The position numbers and the translations under genes were made by a program. The notes beneath the pieces are model-generated. The model was not told where the DNA came from. It saw only the letters and a program-made list of their open reading frames with translations, and ran no database searches. Shown here piece after piece: positions 1 through 8,063 of a DNA stretch of 64,000 nucleotides; the first letter of the stretch is position 1, and every line of letters starts with the position of its first letter. Source of the stretch: Exobacillus caeni (lineage in GTDB: Bacteria > Bacillota > Bacilli > Bacillales > Guptibacillaceae); the NCBI RefSeq assembly GCF_005747095.1, contig NZ_SWLG01000001.1:248001-312000 (forward strand), in the 5' to 3' direction.

Positions 1-2
1 GG

Positions 3-125
3 AGAGTACAAGTGGGAGGCACTGGGCATTCCGAACAAGCTCGTAAATACGAGGCCTCCTTCACAAAGGGAAATGGAAAGAGCTTATACAGCACTCAGAA
101 AGTGTTAGAAATACCGGATAAATAA
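3..125 (+). CDS. C-terminal end of an unidentified upstream gene (reading frame uncertain)
   Basis: The window opens inside what is probably a plus-strand gene. Two frames are open from the edge. One ends at a TAA at 123-125, four bases before a hairpin, and gives about 40 residues ending LEIPDK. The other ends at a TAG at 106-108 and gives about 35 residues ending ALRKC. I favour the first because its stop lies next to the hairpin, but neither tail is recognised and the frame cannot be decided from this much sequence. Function unknown. Confidence 0.3.
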   Translation, partial: RVQVGGTGHSEQARKYEASFTKGNGKSLYSTQKVLEIPDK

Positions 126-128
126 AAC

Positions 129-159
129 GGGGCTGACTCTTTGTTTTTGAGTCAGCCCC
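129..159. terminator. Hairpin, probable intrinsic terminator
   Basis: An 11-bp stem, GGGGCTGACTC pairing with GAGTCAGCCCC, surrounds a T-rich loop just after the stop of the partial gene. The T-tract on the plus side is poor (ATTGTCT). On the minus side it reads GTTTTATT. It may serve either strand. Confidence 0.55.
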
Positions 160-488
160 ATTGTCTATAATAGTGGCGTTCTATTATTGATTTTAGTTGC
201 TCCCTTGGAACCGCGGTAATATTACCATTTGTGTAACCTTTGGATTTTTCAAACAACGAAAGCCCTGCCTCTCTTTCATCCTTGCGGCTCCGAAGCCGCG
301 CCAGTGCGAATGAGTCTATCGAAAAGCTTTTTAGGGCAATGCCAGAAATAATATTTCTGATGGTGTGAGAAAACACCAGAAACGGGAGCACTTTTAGGTT
401 TGATTTTGTAGGAAATCATTCACAAATTTAAATGATACACTATTTTTTTTGTTTTGTCAACTCTTGCAGGTGTCTATGGAGTTCAGCA

Positions 489-1265
489 TTATAGCTTGCT
501 TTCTATAAAGGTGGAAAGCCTGTTGACAAGTTTCATTGTTCCAGAAGCGATATCGCTCTGGTCAATGGTCAATAATGCCAGTTTTTCACCCATGTCTATT
601 GCTTCCTGGAACAAATCGACCAATCTTTTTCCGCGCCTGTCGATCTCAAGCATAAGATCCACTTTGTCTTTTCCAGGGAAAAAGATTACTTCCAATTCAT
701 CTAGCTCTCCCCTGAACTCTCTGGTTGGAACAAACTCAAACTCCTGCACAAAAGGAAGCCGCTTCTTAATCTGACGGGGGGCTTTCTCGCATTCTGCTTT
801 TCGCAATTCAAAGCCCAGTTTGTCAAGTGCATCGAGAATGGCTCGAGTTAACCGGTCGGGAACGATGTTTATTTCATCATAGTCAGTCGGGTCTACAGCT
901 TTCTTTATATCCAGAGCAGTTTTCAGCCACACAGGGGTCTTTTTTGTCGTAATTGGTGTATCTGATGGAAGCGTAAATACAAACGGGAGGCGCTTTCTTT
1001 CATTCGCATTTACCTTCAGCGGTTCGGTTAGCTTAACTTTTTCGATAACAGTTTCTTCCCGAATCTTTTTATCATCGACTTCGCGCAGGTATTCGGTCAT
1101 TAAAAGTAAGTAGACGGAATCGATTTCCTGCGCTGTTTTGCCGCCTTGGATAACAACATGGCCATTCATTTCTTCTCCAGGATAGAAAAAATCCTTTTCC
1201 AGCTGTGTATCTACTCTGGCGGAACCTATCCCAACGCTTGCCAGCATGCGGTTCATTATTGTCAT
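489..1265 (-). CDS. spo0M: Sporulation-control protein Spo0M
   Basis: This 258-residue protein matches the Spo0M family: the N-terminal MNRMLASVGIGSARVDT segment, an arrestin-like beta-sandwich with PGEEMNGHVVIQGG, and a C-terminal part rich in charged residues. In B. subtilis Spo0M affects the sporulation phosphorelay and cell-cycle/cytoskeleton proteins; its biochemical role is not settled. The ATG start has a strong AGGAGG eight bases upstream. There is no signal peptide, so it should be cytoplasmic. It stands alone; the gene to its left is unidentified and the one to its right is divergent. The length equals that of known Spo0M proteins, and nothing suggests truncation. The family call is firm. 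Confidence 0.9.
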   Translation of the reverse strand: MTIMNRMLASVGIGSARVDTQLEKDFFYPGEEMNGHVVIQGGKTAQEIDSVYLLLMTEYLREVDDKKIREETVIEKVKLTEPLKVNANERKRLPFVFTLPSDTPITTKKTPVWLKTALDIKKAVDPTDYDEINIVPDRLTRAILDALDKLGFELRKAECEKAPRQIKKRLPFVQEFEFVPTREFRGELDELEVIFFPGKDKVDLMLEIDRRGKRLVDLFQEAIDMGEKLALLTIDQSDIASGTMKLVNRLSTFIESKL

Positions 1266-1504
1266 CGTTCTTCCTCCTAGTATAGCGAATATTTCCTTTT
1301 CTTTATTTCTATTATAGAAATCATACTGCTTTCCTGCCTGGGAATTAGATAGTTAGCTTGAAAGGTAAATGGAAACTATTAATAACAAATTCTTTTTCGC
1401 TTTAAAGTTATGTGGTAAAGTATTAATGTTATAAAGATATTTATGATTGGTCGTTACTTTTGCACGGCGAATTGAATGCATAGATTAGTAAGGGAGAAAG
1501 CGAA

Positions 1505-2419
1505 ATGAATAAAGTAGCAGCCGATATGATTTTGCTGGTCATCACATTCGTCTGGGGAGCGACTTTTGTAGTTGTCCAACAGGCTATAGAAGATCTAAAG
1601 CCATTTGGGTTTAATGGGATTCGTTTTTTGATTGCGGTTCTGTTTCTTGTGTTATGGCTAAGTTTATTTAAAAGGCAGTTATGGAAAAAATTTAATATCC
1701 AGCTACTGAAAGACGGGATGCTGCTTGGTCTTTTTTTATTTGCAGGTTATGCTTTGCAAACGATCGGTTTGTTATATACCACTTCTTCAAAGGCGGGATT
1801 TATTACAGGTCTAAGTGTAGTTCTTGTACCTGTTTTCGCTTATTTTATAATGAAGACTAAACCTTCGCCTCAGGCAATTCTAGGGGTGGTGATGGCTGCT
1901 GTCGGGTTATTTCTTTTATCAGGCATGTCTTCCGTTATGATGAACAAAGGAGACTTATTCGTTTTGCTATGCGCCATGGGATTTGGTTTGCATATTGTTT
2001 TTACGGCTAAAGTAACTGCGAATCACTCTGCATTATTACTAACAATCGTCCAGATCGGTACCGTAGCAATACTCAGTACAGGGTTCTCTTTTATAGTAGA
2101 AGGTCCGCGGGAAATGCTCTCAGCTGTCGCCAACCCTGAAGGATATGTTGTTTTTGCCCTTCTGTTCACCGCTGTTTTTGCTACTTCCTTAGCATATCTA
2201 GGCCAAACAGCACTTCAGAAGAAAACCGCTCCAACACATGTAGCATTAATTTTTGTGATGGAACCGGTGTTTGCGGCTGCAACAGCATTTCTCTGGGCAG
2301 GGGAAAGATTAAGCAGCACAGGGATTGTCGGTTGTATTTTAATTCTTTTTGGCATGCTTTTAGCAGAAATTCCGTTAAAATTTATCCAAAGAATAAAATC
2401 CACATCGCTTAAAGCGTAA
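1505..2419 (+). CDS. EamA/DMT-family transporter
   Basis: A 304-residue, very hydrophobic protein with about ten predicted membrane segments arranged as two EamA repeats. The first begins near residue 5 (LLVITFVWGATFVVVQQAI) and the second near residue 150. This is the drug/metabolite transporter superfamily of inner-membrane permeases that move amino acids, metabolites or drugs; the substrate cannot be read from the sequence. AGGGAG precedes the ATG at good distance. It is monocistronic, with its own terminator directly after the stop. A second member of this superfamily, frameshifted, lies at 31356-32284. Confidence 0.85.
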   Translation: MNKVAADMILLVITFVWGATFVVVQQAIEDLKPFGFNGIRFLIAVLFLVLWLSLFKRQLWKKFNIQLLKDGMLLGLFLFAGYALQTIGLLYTTSSKAGFITGLSVVLVPVFAYFIMKTKPSPQAILGVVMAAVGLFLLSGMSSVMMNKGDLFVLLCAMGFGLHIVFTAKVTANHSALLLTIVQIGTVAILSTGFSFIVEGPREMLSAVANPEGYVVFALLFTAVFATSLAYLGQTALQKKTAPTHVALIFVMEPVFAAATAFLWAGERLSSTGIVGCILILFGMLLAEIPLKFIQRIKSTSLKA

Positions 2420-2424
2420 CAAAG

Positions 2425-2447
2425 GCGTCCGAGACGGACGCTTTTTT
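2425..2447 (+). terminator. Intrinsic terminator of the DMT transporter gene
   Basis: The stem GCGTCCG/CGGACGC with a three-base AGA loop is followed by six T residues, six bases after the transporter stop codon. Confidence 0.85.
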
Positions 2448-2547
2448 CATATGGAAAAAAAGTATTGTTGCTGGAATTATATAAGAAATAAAGAAAGTGC
2501 GCATACATTGTTGTGTGGTCGTGATGCGCGCTATACTTGTGTTTATT

Positions 2548-3417
2548 TTATTCGCTGCCGTCGTCTTTTTCTTCTTGCTCGTCATTTTTTCCATTTTCCT
2601 GTTCACTTGCAGGTACGTCGATAATATCGGTTCTTTCAGGTTCTTCTTCAACTTCATGTCTCACTGTTTCATCCATATCTACCTGCTCACGGATTTCTGA
2701 GCTTAACGGAAGGTATTTAAGATGCTGCTTGATAACGGTTTTCTTTGCCATCGCATCAAAGTCTTCCTTCCAGGGACCGATGATTTCCCCTTCATATTTT
2801 GAACGGGTGAAGCGTCTCATATGGTTTTCAATTTGTTTCCGGCTCATTACTTCAAAGCTTTCAGAGCCATCTTTAAAACGGATATAAATATAATATTTTG
2901 TTACCCGGCCACGATCTTCTGTATCTAAATTCGGTTTGTGGTAAAGAAGCTGGTTAGATCCATAAACTGCTTCAAAATCATCCGCCTCATAGACACCCTG
3001 AACGGTAATGGAGGCTACCTGACCAGTGCGGTAAAGCAGTTGAATAAATCCTTTATAACCAATTTGAAATTCGACTTCTAACTGGCCTGTTCTGGAATTA
3101 TAAAAAGGGATTAAATAAGCTTCTCCGAGCACTCCGGGTTTTAACCCTAATTCTGCTGCCTGCATCACCGCCAGCAGTAATGTCCTGATATCAGCCTGCT
3201 GCAGCTTCGGGTTCTTTCTTACCTGCGTATATGCGATTTGCAACAGTTGTTTTGCACTTACCTGCTTAGGAAGGAGTTTTTCAATCTGGGGCCTCATGCG
3301 TTCAAAATAATCCTGTAAAGACAATTGGTTTTTTCTTTCCGGGTTTGTTTCAGCCTTTTGTGCCAATTTTTGTTTGATTTTATTGGCGTTTCCGTTTCCG
3401 CTTTGTTGATTTGCCAT
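2548..3417 (-). CDS. recT: RecT-family single-strand annealing protein
   Basis: RecT-type recombinases anneal complementary single strands exposed by a partner exonuclease. The protein (289 residues from the ATG at 3417) has the family core: the RTLLLAVMQAAELGLKPG helix, EAYLIPFYNSRTG, and QIGYKGFIQLLYRTGQV, which are the conserved RecT/Redbeta-like blocks. It ends in a strongly acidic tail of about 35 residues. I chose the ATG at 3417 because the GGAGG overlapping the yqaJ stop lies eight bases upstream; a GTG three codons earlier overlaps that site. It is translated directly after the exonuclease with a 12-base gap, so the two form an operon. Such pairs normally belong to prophages (e.g. 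YqaJ-YqaK of the B. subtilis skin element), but no phage genes are nearby. Confidence 0.9.
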   Translation of the reverse strand: MANQQSGNGNANKIKQKLAQKAETNPERKNQLSLQDYFERMRPQIEKLLPKQVSAKQLLQIAYTQVRKNPKLQQADIRTLLLAVMQAAELGLKPGVLGEAYLIPFYNSRTGQLEVEFQIGYKGFIQLLYRTGQVASITVQGVYEADDFEAVYGSNQLLYHKPNLDTEDRGRVTKYYIYIRFKDGSESFEVMSRKQIENHMRRFTRSKYEGEIIGPWKEDFDAMAKKTVIKQHLKYLPLSSEIREQVDMDETVRHEVEEEPERTDIIDVPASEQENGKNDEQEEKDDGSE

Positions 3418-3429
3418 GGAAGACACCTC

Positions 3430-4362
3430 CTATTCTTTTGCTGAAAACCTGCGATGCGACGTTTTCTTCAGATACTTCTTATAAACTTCTGGCTGTTCTT
3501 CCTTAAGTTTTTTGCTGTCAATCCGGTTAGTCGAGAAAGACTTCCAGCTGATGACCGGCTTTCCATTATAAAATCCGGTTTCTTTGTTACCCAGTACGGC
3601 CTTTAATTTATTTTCAGCTTCCTGCCGTCTTTCCGCCGCCATTTCTTCTGACTGTTTTGCTTGAAGATAATCATCAAATAAACGCTTTTGTTCATTCGAT
3701 AATTCAAGGGAACTATCCTGTTCACTATGCGGGTACATTTTTTGGAGAAGTTCATTTGCAGCTTCTGAGCCGTCTACTGGAGGAGGGTTTCGTTTTTCGA
3801 CATGCTGTGCCCAGAAGTTTTTCTCAATCGTAATCAAATAGTTTATGATATCTTCATCGCGCTTAACGGCTTTATATACAAAGGTATTTCCGCCTATCAA
3901 CACTGCGATCCACCACTTTTTAAATCCCGTAACCGCCATGTAATGCTGAACCTGTAAAAAATAAGTGTCCGGAATTTGGTCTTCCTTCCAGTCTTCCTTT
4001 AAATAAGCAGAAGTCGTTTTGCATTCCAGCCCGACTTTTTTTCCTACGATTAAGCGGTCAACATTTGCGATCATAAACGGATGCTCAGAGTGCTGCAGGA
4101 TGGCATTTCGCCGTCTTACTCTTAATCCTGTTTGTCTTGAAAACTCATCCGCTATCACATCCTCGAGTACATTTCCCCAGTAGATGCTTTCATTATCAAC
4201 CTCTTCTGACCATTCTCCTGTTTTTTCAAGGTAAACTTGAAGAGGAGTTTTGTAAGGGTTTAATCCGGCGATTGCAGATGCATCAGAACCTCCAATGCCA
4301 CGGGCGCGTTCCTGGAGCCATCTGGCCCGGTTCATATCACTCGTAGTTGCTAATACTTTCAT
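3430..4362 (-). CDS. yqaJ: YqaJ-family (lambda Exo-like) 5'-3' exonuclease
   Basis: A PD-(D/E)XK nuclease of the YqaJ/lambda exonuclease family, 310 residues. Visible motifs are GIGGSDASAIAG near residues 22-33, the WGNVLED glutamate near 67, the catalytic Asp102 in NVDRLI, the E-x-K pair Glu113/Lys115 in GLECKT, and the QVQHYM helix that follows. It should resect double-stranded DNA ends and hand single strands to the RecT protein encoded 12 bases downstream. GAGGAGG lies seven bases before the ATG. A terminator from yuiD separates it from the gene upstream, so it probably has its own promoter in 4363-4440. The C-terminal 90 residues are charged and helical and look intact. Confidence 0.9.
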   Translation of the reverse strand: MKVLATTSDMNRARWLQERARGIGGSDASAIAGLNPYKTPLQVYLEKTGEWSEEVDNESIYWGNVLEDVIADEFSRQTGLRVRRRNAILQHSEHPFMIANVDRLIVGKKVGLECKTTSAYLKEDWKEDQIPDTYFLQVQHYMAVTGFKKWWIAVLIGGNTFVYKAVKRDEDIINYLITIEKNFWAQHVEKRNPPPVDGSEAANELLQKMYPHSEQDSSLELSNEQKRLFDDYLQAKQSEEMAAERRQEAENKLKAVLGNKETGFYNGKPVISWKSFSTNRIDSKKLKEEQPEVYKKYLKKTSHRRFSAKE

Positions 4363-4444
4363 ATTTAATCCTCCTCATCTTTTTCGATGAAGGCATGTTT
4401 TTTATTCTTTTCCACTTTTTGCATACGGTTGAAACATATTGAAC

Positions 4445-4473
4445 GAAAAAAAACACAACCATGGAAGGTTGTG
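4445..4473 (-). terminator. Intrinsic terminator of yuiD
   Basis: On the minus strand, CACAACC pairs with GGTTGTG and is followed by an uninterrupted run of eight T residues. It lies 12 bases past the yuiD stop and insulates the exonuclease/RecT pair. Confidence 0.8.
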
Positions 4474-4484
4474 CAAAAAAACGA

Positions 4485-4937
4485 CTAATCAAGAAGAGCA
4501 CTGAGCAATCCTATTCCTATACCAAGGAGGGATCCGCCGGCAACTTCTGCGGGCTGGTGTCCAAGCAATTCCTCAAGTTCTTCTTTTCTACTCATATGGA
4601 ACAATCCGGGATGGTTTCCCGATAAAACTTCAATGTCTGCATCAAGGTCGTTTACAAGCCTGGCGATTTCCCCAGTATGCCTTCGGATTCCTTGAGCATC
4701 ATACATGACGATTATTCCGAAAATAACTGCAAGCGATGTGTCGACCGACTTCCAACCGCTTTTCAGGGCAGTATACGAAGCTAATGCAGAGACGCCTGCA
4801 GAATGAGAGCTGGGCATGCCGCCGGTTTGGAAAATTGGCTTCCAATCCCATTCTCCTGTTTGTTGTTTATGGGTAAAAACCTTTAATCCTTGAGCTATCC
4901 CTATCGCTGAGAGAGACGTGATAATGCCGCGATTCAT
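4485..4937 (-). CDS. yuiD: YuiD-like divergent PAP2 (DUF212) membrane protein
   Basis: A 150-residue protein of the DUF212/YuiD family, distantly related to PAP2 acid phosphatases. The conserved blocks GGMPSSHSAGVSALA and YDAQGIRRHTGE are present, as is the C-terminal LGHQPAEVAGGSLLG block. About four hydrophobic segments indicate a membrane protein. I start at the ATG at 4937, where AGAGGTG lies nine bases upstream; longer versions back to 4979 lack a better signal. The physiological substrate is unknown; plant and bacterial relatives are merely called acid phosphatase/vanadium-dependent haloperoxidase related. It is monocistronic with a strong terminator downstream. Confidence 0.85.
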   Translation of the reverse strand: MNRGIITSLSAIGIAQGLKVFTHKQQTGEWDWKPIFQTGGMPSSHSAGVSALASYTALKSGWKSVDTSLAVIFGIIVMYDAQGIRRHTGEIARLVNDLDADIEVLSGNHPGLFHMSRKEELEELLGHQPAEVAGGSLLGIGIGLLSALLD

Positions 4938-5056
4938 AAATTTATTCACCTCTACCCTTAGTGTTTGCCCCCGGCACAAACGTTATTCGATGATTTTGGA
5001 TTAATGGATTGACGCAATGGAAAACCTAAAATGAAAAAATAAAGGAGGGAAAGGAA

Positions 5057-6180
5057 ATGAAAGCTGTAACGTTTCAGGGAAGAGAAAACATAAAGGTGAA
5101 AAAAGTTGATGACCCCAGGATAAAAAGGATGATATGATCGTGCGCATCACAAGTACTGCGATATGCGGTTCTTCATCTTTACAAAAAAACGATAAAAATC
5201 CAGGGTGATTATATTATCGGGCATGAGCCGATGGGAATTGTGGATGAAGTGGGGCCTGAAGTCAAAAACGTTAAAAAGGGAGACAGAGTTATTATTCCTT
5301 TACGGTAAATTGCGGGGAGTGCTATTTTTGTACCCATGGCCTGGAAAGCCAGTGTGATAATTCCAATGATCATTATGAATCTGGGGGTTATTTCGGCTAT
5401 ACAAAGAAATTCTGAGATTTTCCGGGTGGGCAGGCTGAATACTTATGGCTTCCTTTTGCTGATTCAACTTCCTTTGTTGTCCCTGAAGAGTCGGAGCTTG
5501 AGGATGAAGAAATTTTATTTTTGTCAGACATCATTCCTACCGCTTACTGGAGTGTTGACAACAGCGGAGTCAAAAAAGGGGACACCGTTTTCGTCCTGGG
5601 ATGTGGACCAGTTGGGCTTCTTGCCCAGAAGTTCGCCTGGATGAAAGGGGCAGAGCGGGTAATAGCTGTGGATTGTGTTCCTTATCGCCTTGAACATGCA
5701 CGCCAAACAAACAAGGTGGAAGCATATAATTTTGAAGAAGTGAAGGATATAGGCCTTTTTTTGAAAGAAGAAACAAAAGGCGGAGCTGATGTGGTAATCG
5801 ATTGTATTGGGATGGACGGGAAAAAATCTGTTGTAGAACAAGTGGAATCAACATTACGGCTTCAGGGGGGAACGATGGGTCCTATACAATTGGCAACTGG
5901 AGCTGTAAGGAAAGGGGGCACCATTCAGCTTACAGGCGTTTACGGTTCGGTATACAATTTATTTCCGTTAGGTGACCTGTTTTCTAGAAACATCACGTTA
6001 ACGATGGGACAATGCCCTGCTGCACATTACATGCCTGAACTTTATGAAAAAATCAGAAAAAAAGAATTTGATCCTACCGATATCATTACACATAAACTGC
6101 CGCTGGAGCAGGCTTCCCATGCATACCATATATTTGACAAGAAAGAAGAAGATTGTATTAAAGTTATTCTTAAACCTTAA
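5057..6180 (+). pseudogene. Zinc-dependent alcohol dehydrogenase, decayed by several indels
   Basis: This is a medium-chain zinc alcohol dehydrogenase broken into fragments. AGGAGG precedes the ATG at 5057. The N-terminal part reads MKAVTFQGRENIKVKKVDDP, then shifts frame near 5121. The catalytic TSTAICGS segment shifts again near 5171, where about four bases seem to be missing. The GHEPMGIVDEVGPEV part is broken near 5304, just before the structural-zinc NCGECYFC motif, and shifts once more near 5410. From 5521 the remaining 219 residues are intact, with a Rossmann motif (FVLGCGPVGLLAQ) and the family C-terminus. No functional enzyme is expected. The four lesions sit within 300 bases, so either this is real decay or a poor-quality patch in the assembly. 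Confidence 0.85.
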
Positions 6181-6245
6181 TCTATAGTGGAAAGGTCATG
6201 AAATAACAAGGAAAGGTTAGGCTAAGAAAAAACGGAGGTAAAAAA

Positions 6246-6464
6246 ATGATTCTTAACAGAGAAGATCTGGCAGTTATCCAGCAAGCCTTAAATGAAATGG
6301 TCCAAAATAAGACGGATAGTCAGAATATGCAGCATTGCCAGGAACTTTTAAACAAACTTAACAGAACAGAAAAAAATACGAATCCTATGATGAACTTCGA
6401 TGTTGAGAGTTTCATGAACGATGGGTTCCGATACGATTATGATGACAGCAGTGATTTATATTAA
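6246..6464 (+). CDS. Small acidic protein of unknown function (72 aa)
   Basis: I do not recognise this gene. CGGAGG lies at good distance before the ATG. The N-terminal 45 residues look like an amphipathic helical hairpin (LAVIQQALNEMV then CQELLNKLNRTEK), and the C-terminus is acidic and tyrosine-rich. It lies 66 bases after the alcohol dehydrogenase remnant and 21 bases before another small ORF with a strong AGGAGG, so the two are probably cotranscribed. There are no membrane segments or metal motifs. It could be a small regulator or spore protein, but nothing shows which. Confidence 0.55.
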   Translation: MILNREDLAVIQQALNEMVQNKTDSQNMQHCQELLNKLNRTEKNTNPMMNFDVESFMNDGFRYDYDDSSDLY

Positions 6465-6485
6465 AGTTAGGAGGTCAGGGAATTC

Positions 6486-6638
6486 ATGTTAAAGAAAAAA
6501 CAAGAAGAACAACCATCTGTAGCACCGGGGGTCGATGACAGGGAAGAATTGGAGCTGGATGCTACCAAAGAAGACATACAATCAGGAAACTATACGGAAG
6601 TAACGACTTTATCACTTGATGAAGCAGATCCAAGTTAA
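6486..6638 (+). CDS. Small acidic protein of unknown function (50 aa)
   Basis: An ORF too short for most gene callers, but TTAGGAGGTCAGGG sits just upstream of its ATG. It codes for a hydrophilic, acidic protein beginning MLKKKQEEQPSVAPG and rich in Asp and Glu. It follows the 72-residue gene by 21 bases and is followed at once by a dispersed hairpin repeat that may act as its terminator. Function unknown. Confidence 0.5.
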   Translation: MLKKKQEEQPSVAPGVDDREELELDATKEDIQSGNYTEVTTLSLDEADPS

Positions 6639-6640
6639 AA

Positions 6641-6732
6641 ACTGGGACAAAAGGATATTAGTCAAAGGAAAATCCGAACTATCGACTCAAAATTCTTGAA
6701 ACAGAATTCGAATCGGTTCGGGTTTTTCTTTT
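6641..6732 (+). repeat. Dispersed hairpin repeat, family R1, copy A
   Basis: A 90-base element starting CTGGGACAAAAG and followed by a long imperfect hairpin, with arms AATCCGAACTAT and CGGTTCGGGTTT around a second inverted repeat CAAAATTCTTG/CAGAATTCG. A copy of about 80 percent identity by eye lies in reverse orientation at 19193-19280. Both end in a T-tract, so the element could work as a terminator or encode a structured RNA. Confidence 0.65.
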
Positions 6733-6942
6733 GGGCCGTTTTAGCAGGGGGAGAATTTAGAAGGTGAGGTTTTTAATAGGTAAACCTGTCAATGAGGTTT
6801 CTATATAAGGGAAGGTGGTAAAGAATAGTGACTAGACCAGTAACAGCTTGAAAGAAGTTATTAAGTCTTAATCCTCAAAATAAACATGGTTATAAAAGAG
6901 TACTATCCAGCAGAAGTTTTTTAGGATCTGGGAGGTGAGATA

Positions 6943-7989
6943 ATGAGTTTAGAAGATAAATTTCAGATTACAAGAGATTATATTCCTATAGGGAAATCGC
7001 GGCCTGGAACAAATAATAAAGGCATCACTTTTCTGGTTTCCCATGATACTGGTAACCCTGGATCAACCGCTTACAATAATCGGGCTTATTTTGCGCAAAA
7101 TGTTGTCTCTGCTTCAGCCCACGCATTTATTGATGACAATTTTATCCTGGAAATTATTCCTCTCGACGAAAAGGCATGGCATGTAAGGTATAATGTTCCA
7201 TATGATAATAGAATTTTTGGAAAAGATGCTAACGATGCATCGATCGGAATCGAATTATGTTGGGGCGACAATATAAATTTTAAAGAATCTTATGAACGTT
7301 ATGTCTGGTATCATGCTTATTTATGCCGAAAATATAACCTTGACCCTGAAACAGATATTGTTGCACATTCAACTCTTGATCCGGCGAGAAGAACAGATCC
7401 TGAAAATGCGCTTAATCGATATGGGATAACATGGGGAGAATACCTGGCAGATGTGAAAGATTATTATAATGAATTTTTGGATTATGAGGATGTAAAAGCA
7501 GGACAAATGGCTGTGCCAGGGTTAGAAATAAGAGGTGTCCAAAAAGATTTTGTCATCCAATACGGAGACAGAGGCCCTGGAGTCAAACGGATTCAGGAAT
7601 ATTTAATAAAAGCAGGAATGGATTTAAGAGAACATGGAGTAGATGGAATTTTTGGGCCGGAAACGCTTGGTGCTGTTCGGAAGTTTCAGAGAATGTATGG
7701 CTTGATAGAAGATGGGATTGTGGGACCAAATACGCTAGGCCAATTAAAAAAAGTGTTAAGAAATCCTGGTTTGCAGGGCCAGGAAAATCCGGTAAGGCCC
7801 TACCCCGGGCATTATGTCATGATAGGGGACAGAGGCAGGGATGTTGAAGCGATCCAAAGGGCCGTAAACGTTACACCCGATGGGATTTTTGGACCTGTTA
7901 CAGAACATGCGGTACGGCAATACCAGGGGCGAATGGGACTTCAAGTAGACGGGATTATAGGGCCCGCAACCTGGAATGTTCTGTTTTGA
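6943..7989 (+). CDS. N-acetylmuramoyl-L-alanine amidase with two peptidoglycan-binding domains
   Basis: A zinc amidase (Amidase_2 fold) that cuts the bond between N-acetylmuramic acid and L-alanine. Residues 1-180 hold the catalytic domain, with the zinc-ligand region FLVSHDTGNPG, the SAHAFID strand and the AHSTLDPARRTDP loop carrying the second His and the Asp/Cys-equivalent ligand. Two PG_binding_1 domains follow, near residues 203-270 (YGDRGPGVKRIQEYL, DGIFGPETLGAV) and 288-348 (GDRGRDVEAIQRAV, DGIIGPATWNVL). No signal peptide is visible, as in many phage-type or sporulation-associated amidases that need a holin or mother-cell lysis for access. GGGAGGTG precedes the ATG. A weak hairpin at 8008-8026 follows. 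It stands alone, with no holin beside it. Confidence 0.88.
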   Translation: MSLEDKFQITRDYIPIGKSRPGTNNKGITFLVSHDTGNPGSTAYNNRAYFAQNVVSASAHAFIDDNFILEIIPLDEKAWHVRYNVPYDNRIFGKDANDASIGIELCWGDNINFKESYERYVWYHAYLCRKYNLDPETDIVAHSTLDPARRTDPENALNRYGITWGEYLADVKDYYNEFLDYEDVKAGQMAVPGLEIRGVQKDFVIQYGDRGPGVKRIQEYLIKAGMDLREHGVDGIFGPETLGAVRKFQRMYGLIEDGIVGPNTLGQLKKVLRNPGLQGQENPVRPYPGHYVMIGDRGRDVEAIQRAVNVTPDGIFGPVTEHAVRQYQGRMGLQVDGIIGPATWNVLF

Positions 7990-8063
7990 TAAGGAATGAA
8001 GAAGAACGGGCTGCAAGAAGCAGCCCCATCTTTGTTGAACTATTGTGACGTTCAGAGAACCTT

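Noticed and set aside
152-391. Minus-strand frame of 79 codons near the left edge, with a GTG start
   Set aside because: No ribosome binding site; overlaps the hairpin at 129-159. The C-terminal SKGYTNGN phrase faintly recalls HNH endonuclease tails, so it might be a degraded fragment, but this is too weak to annotate.
2548-7989. Prophage remnant covering the RecT pair and the amidase
   Set aside because: Although RecT, the YqaJ exonuclease and a phage-type amidase are found within 5.5 kb, they are separated by yuiD and a metabolic pseudogene. No integrase, holin, terminase or attachment repeats were found.
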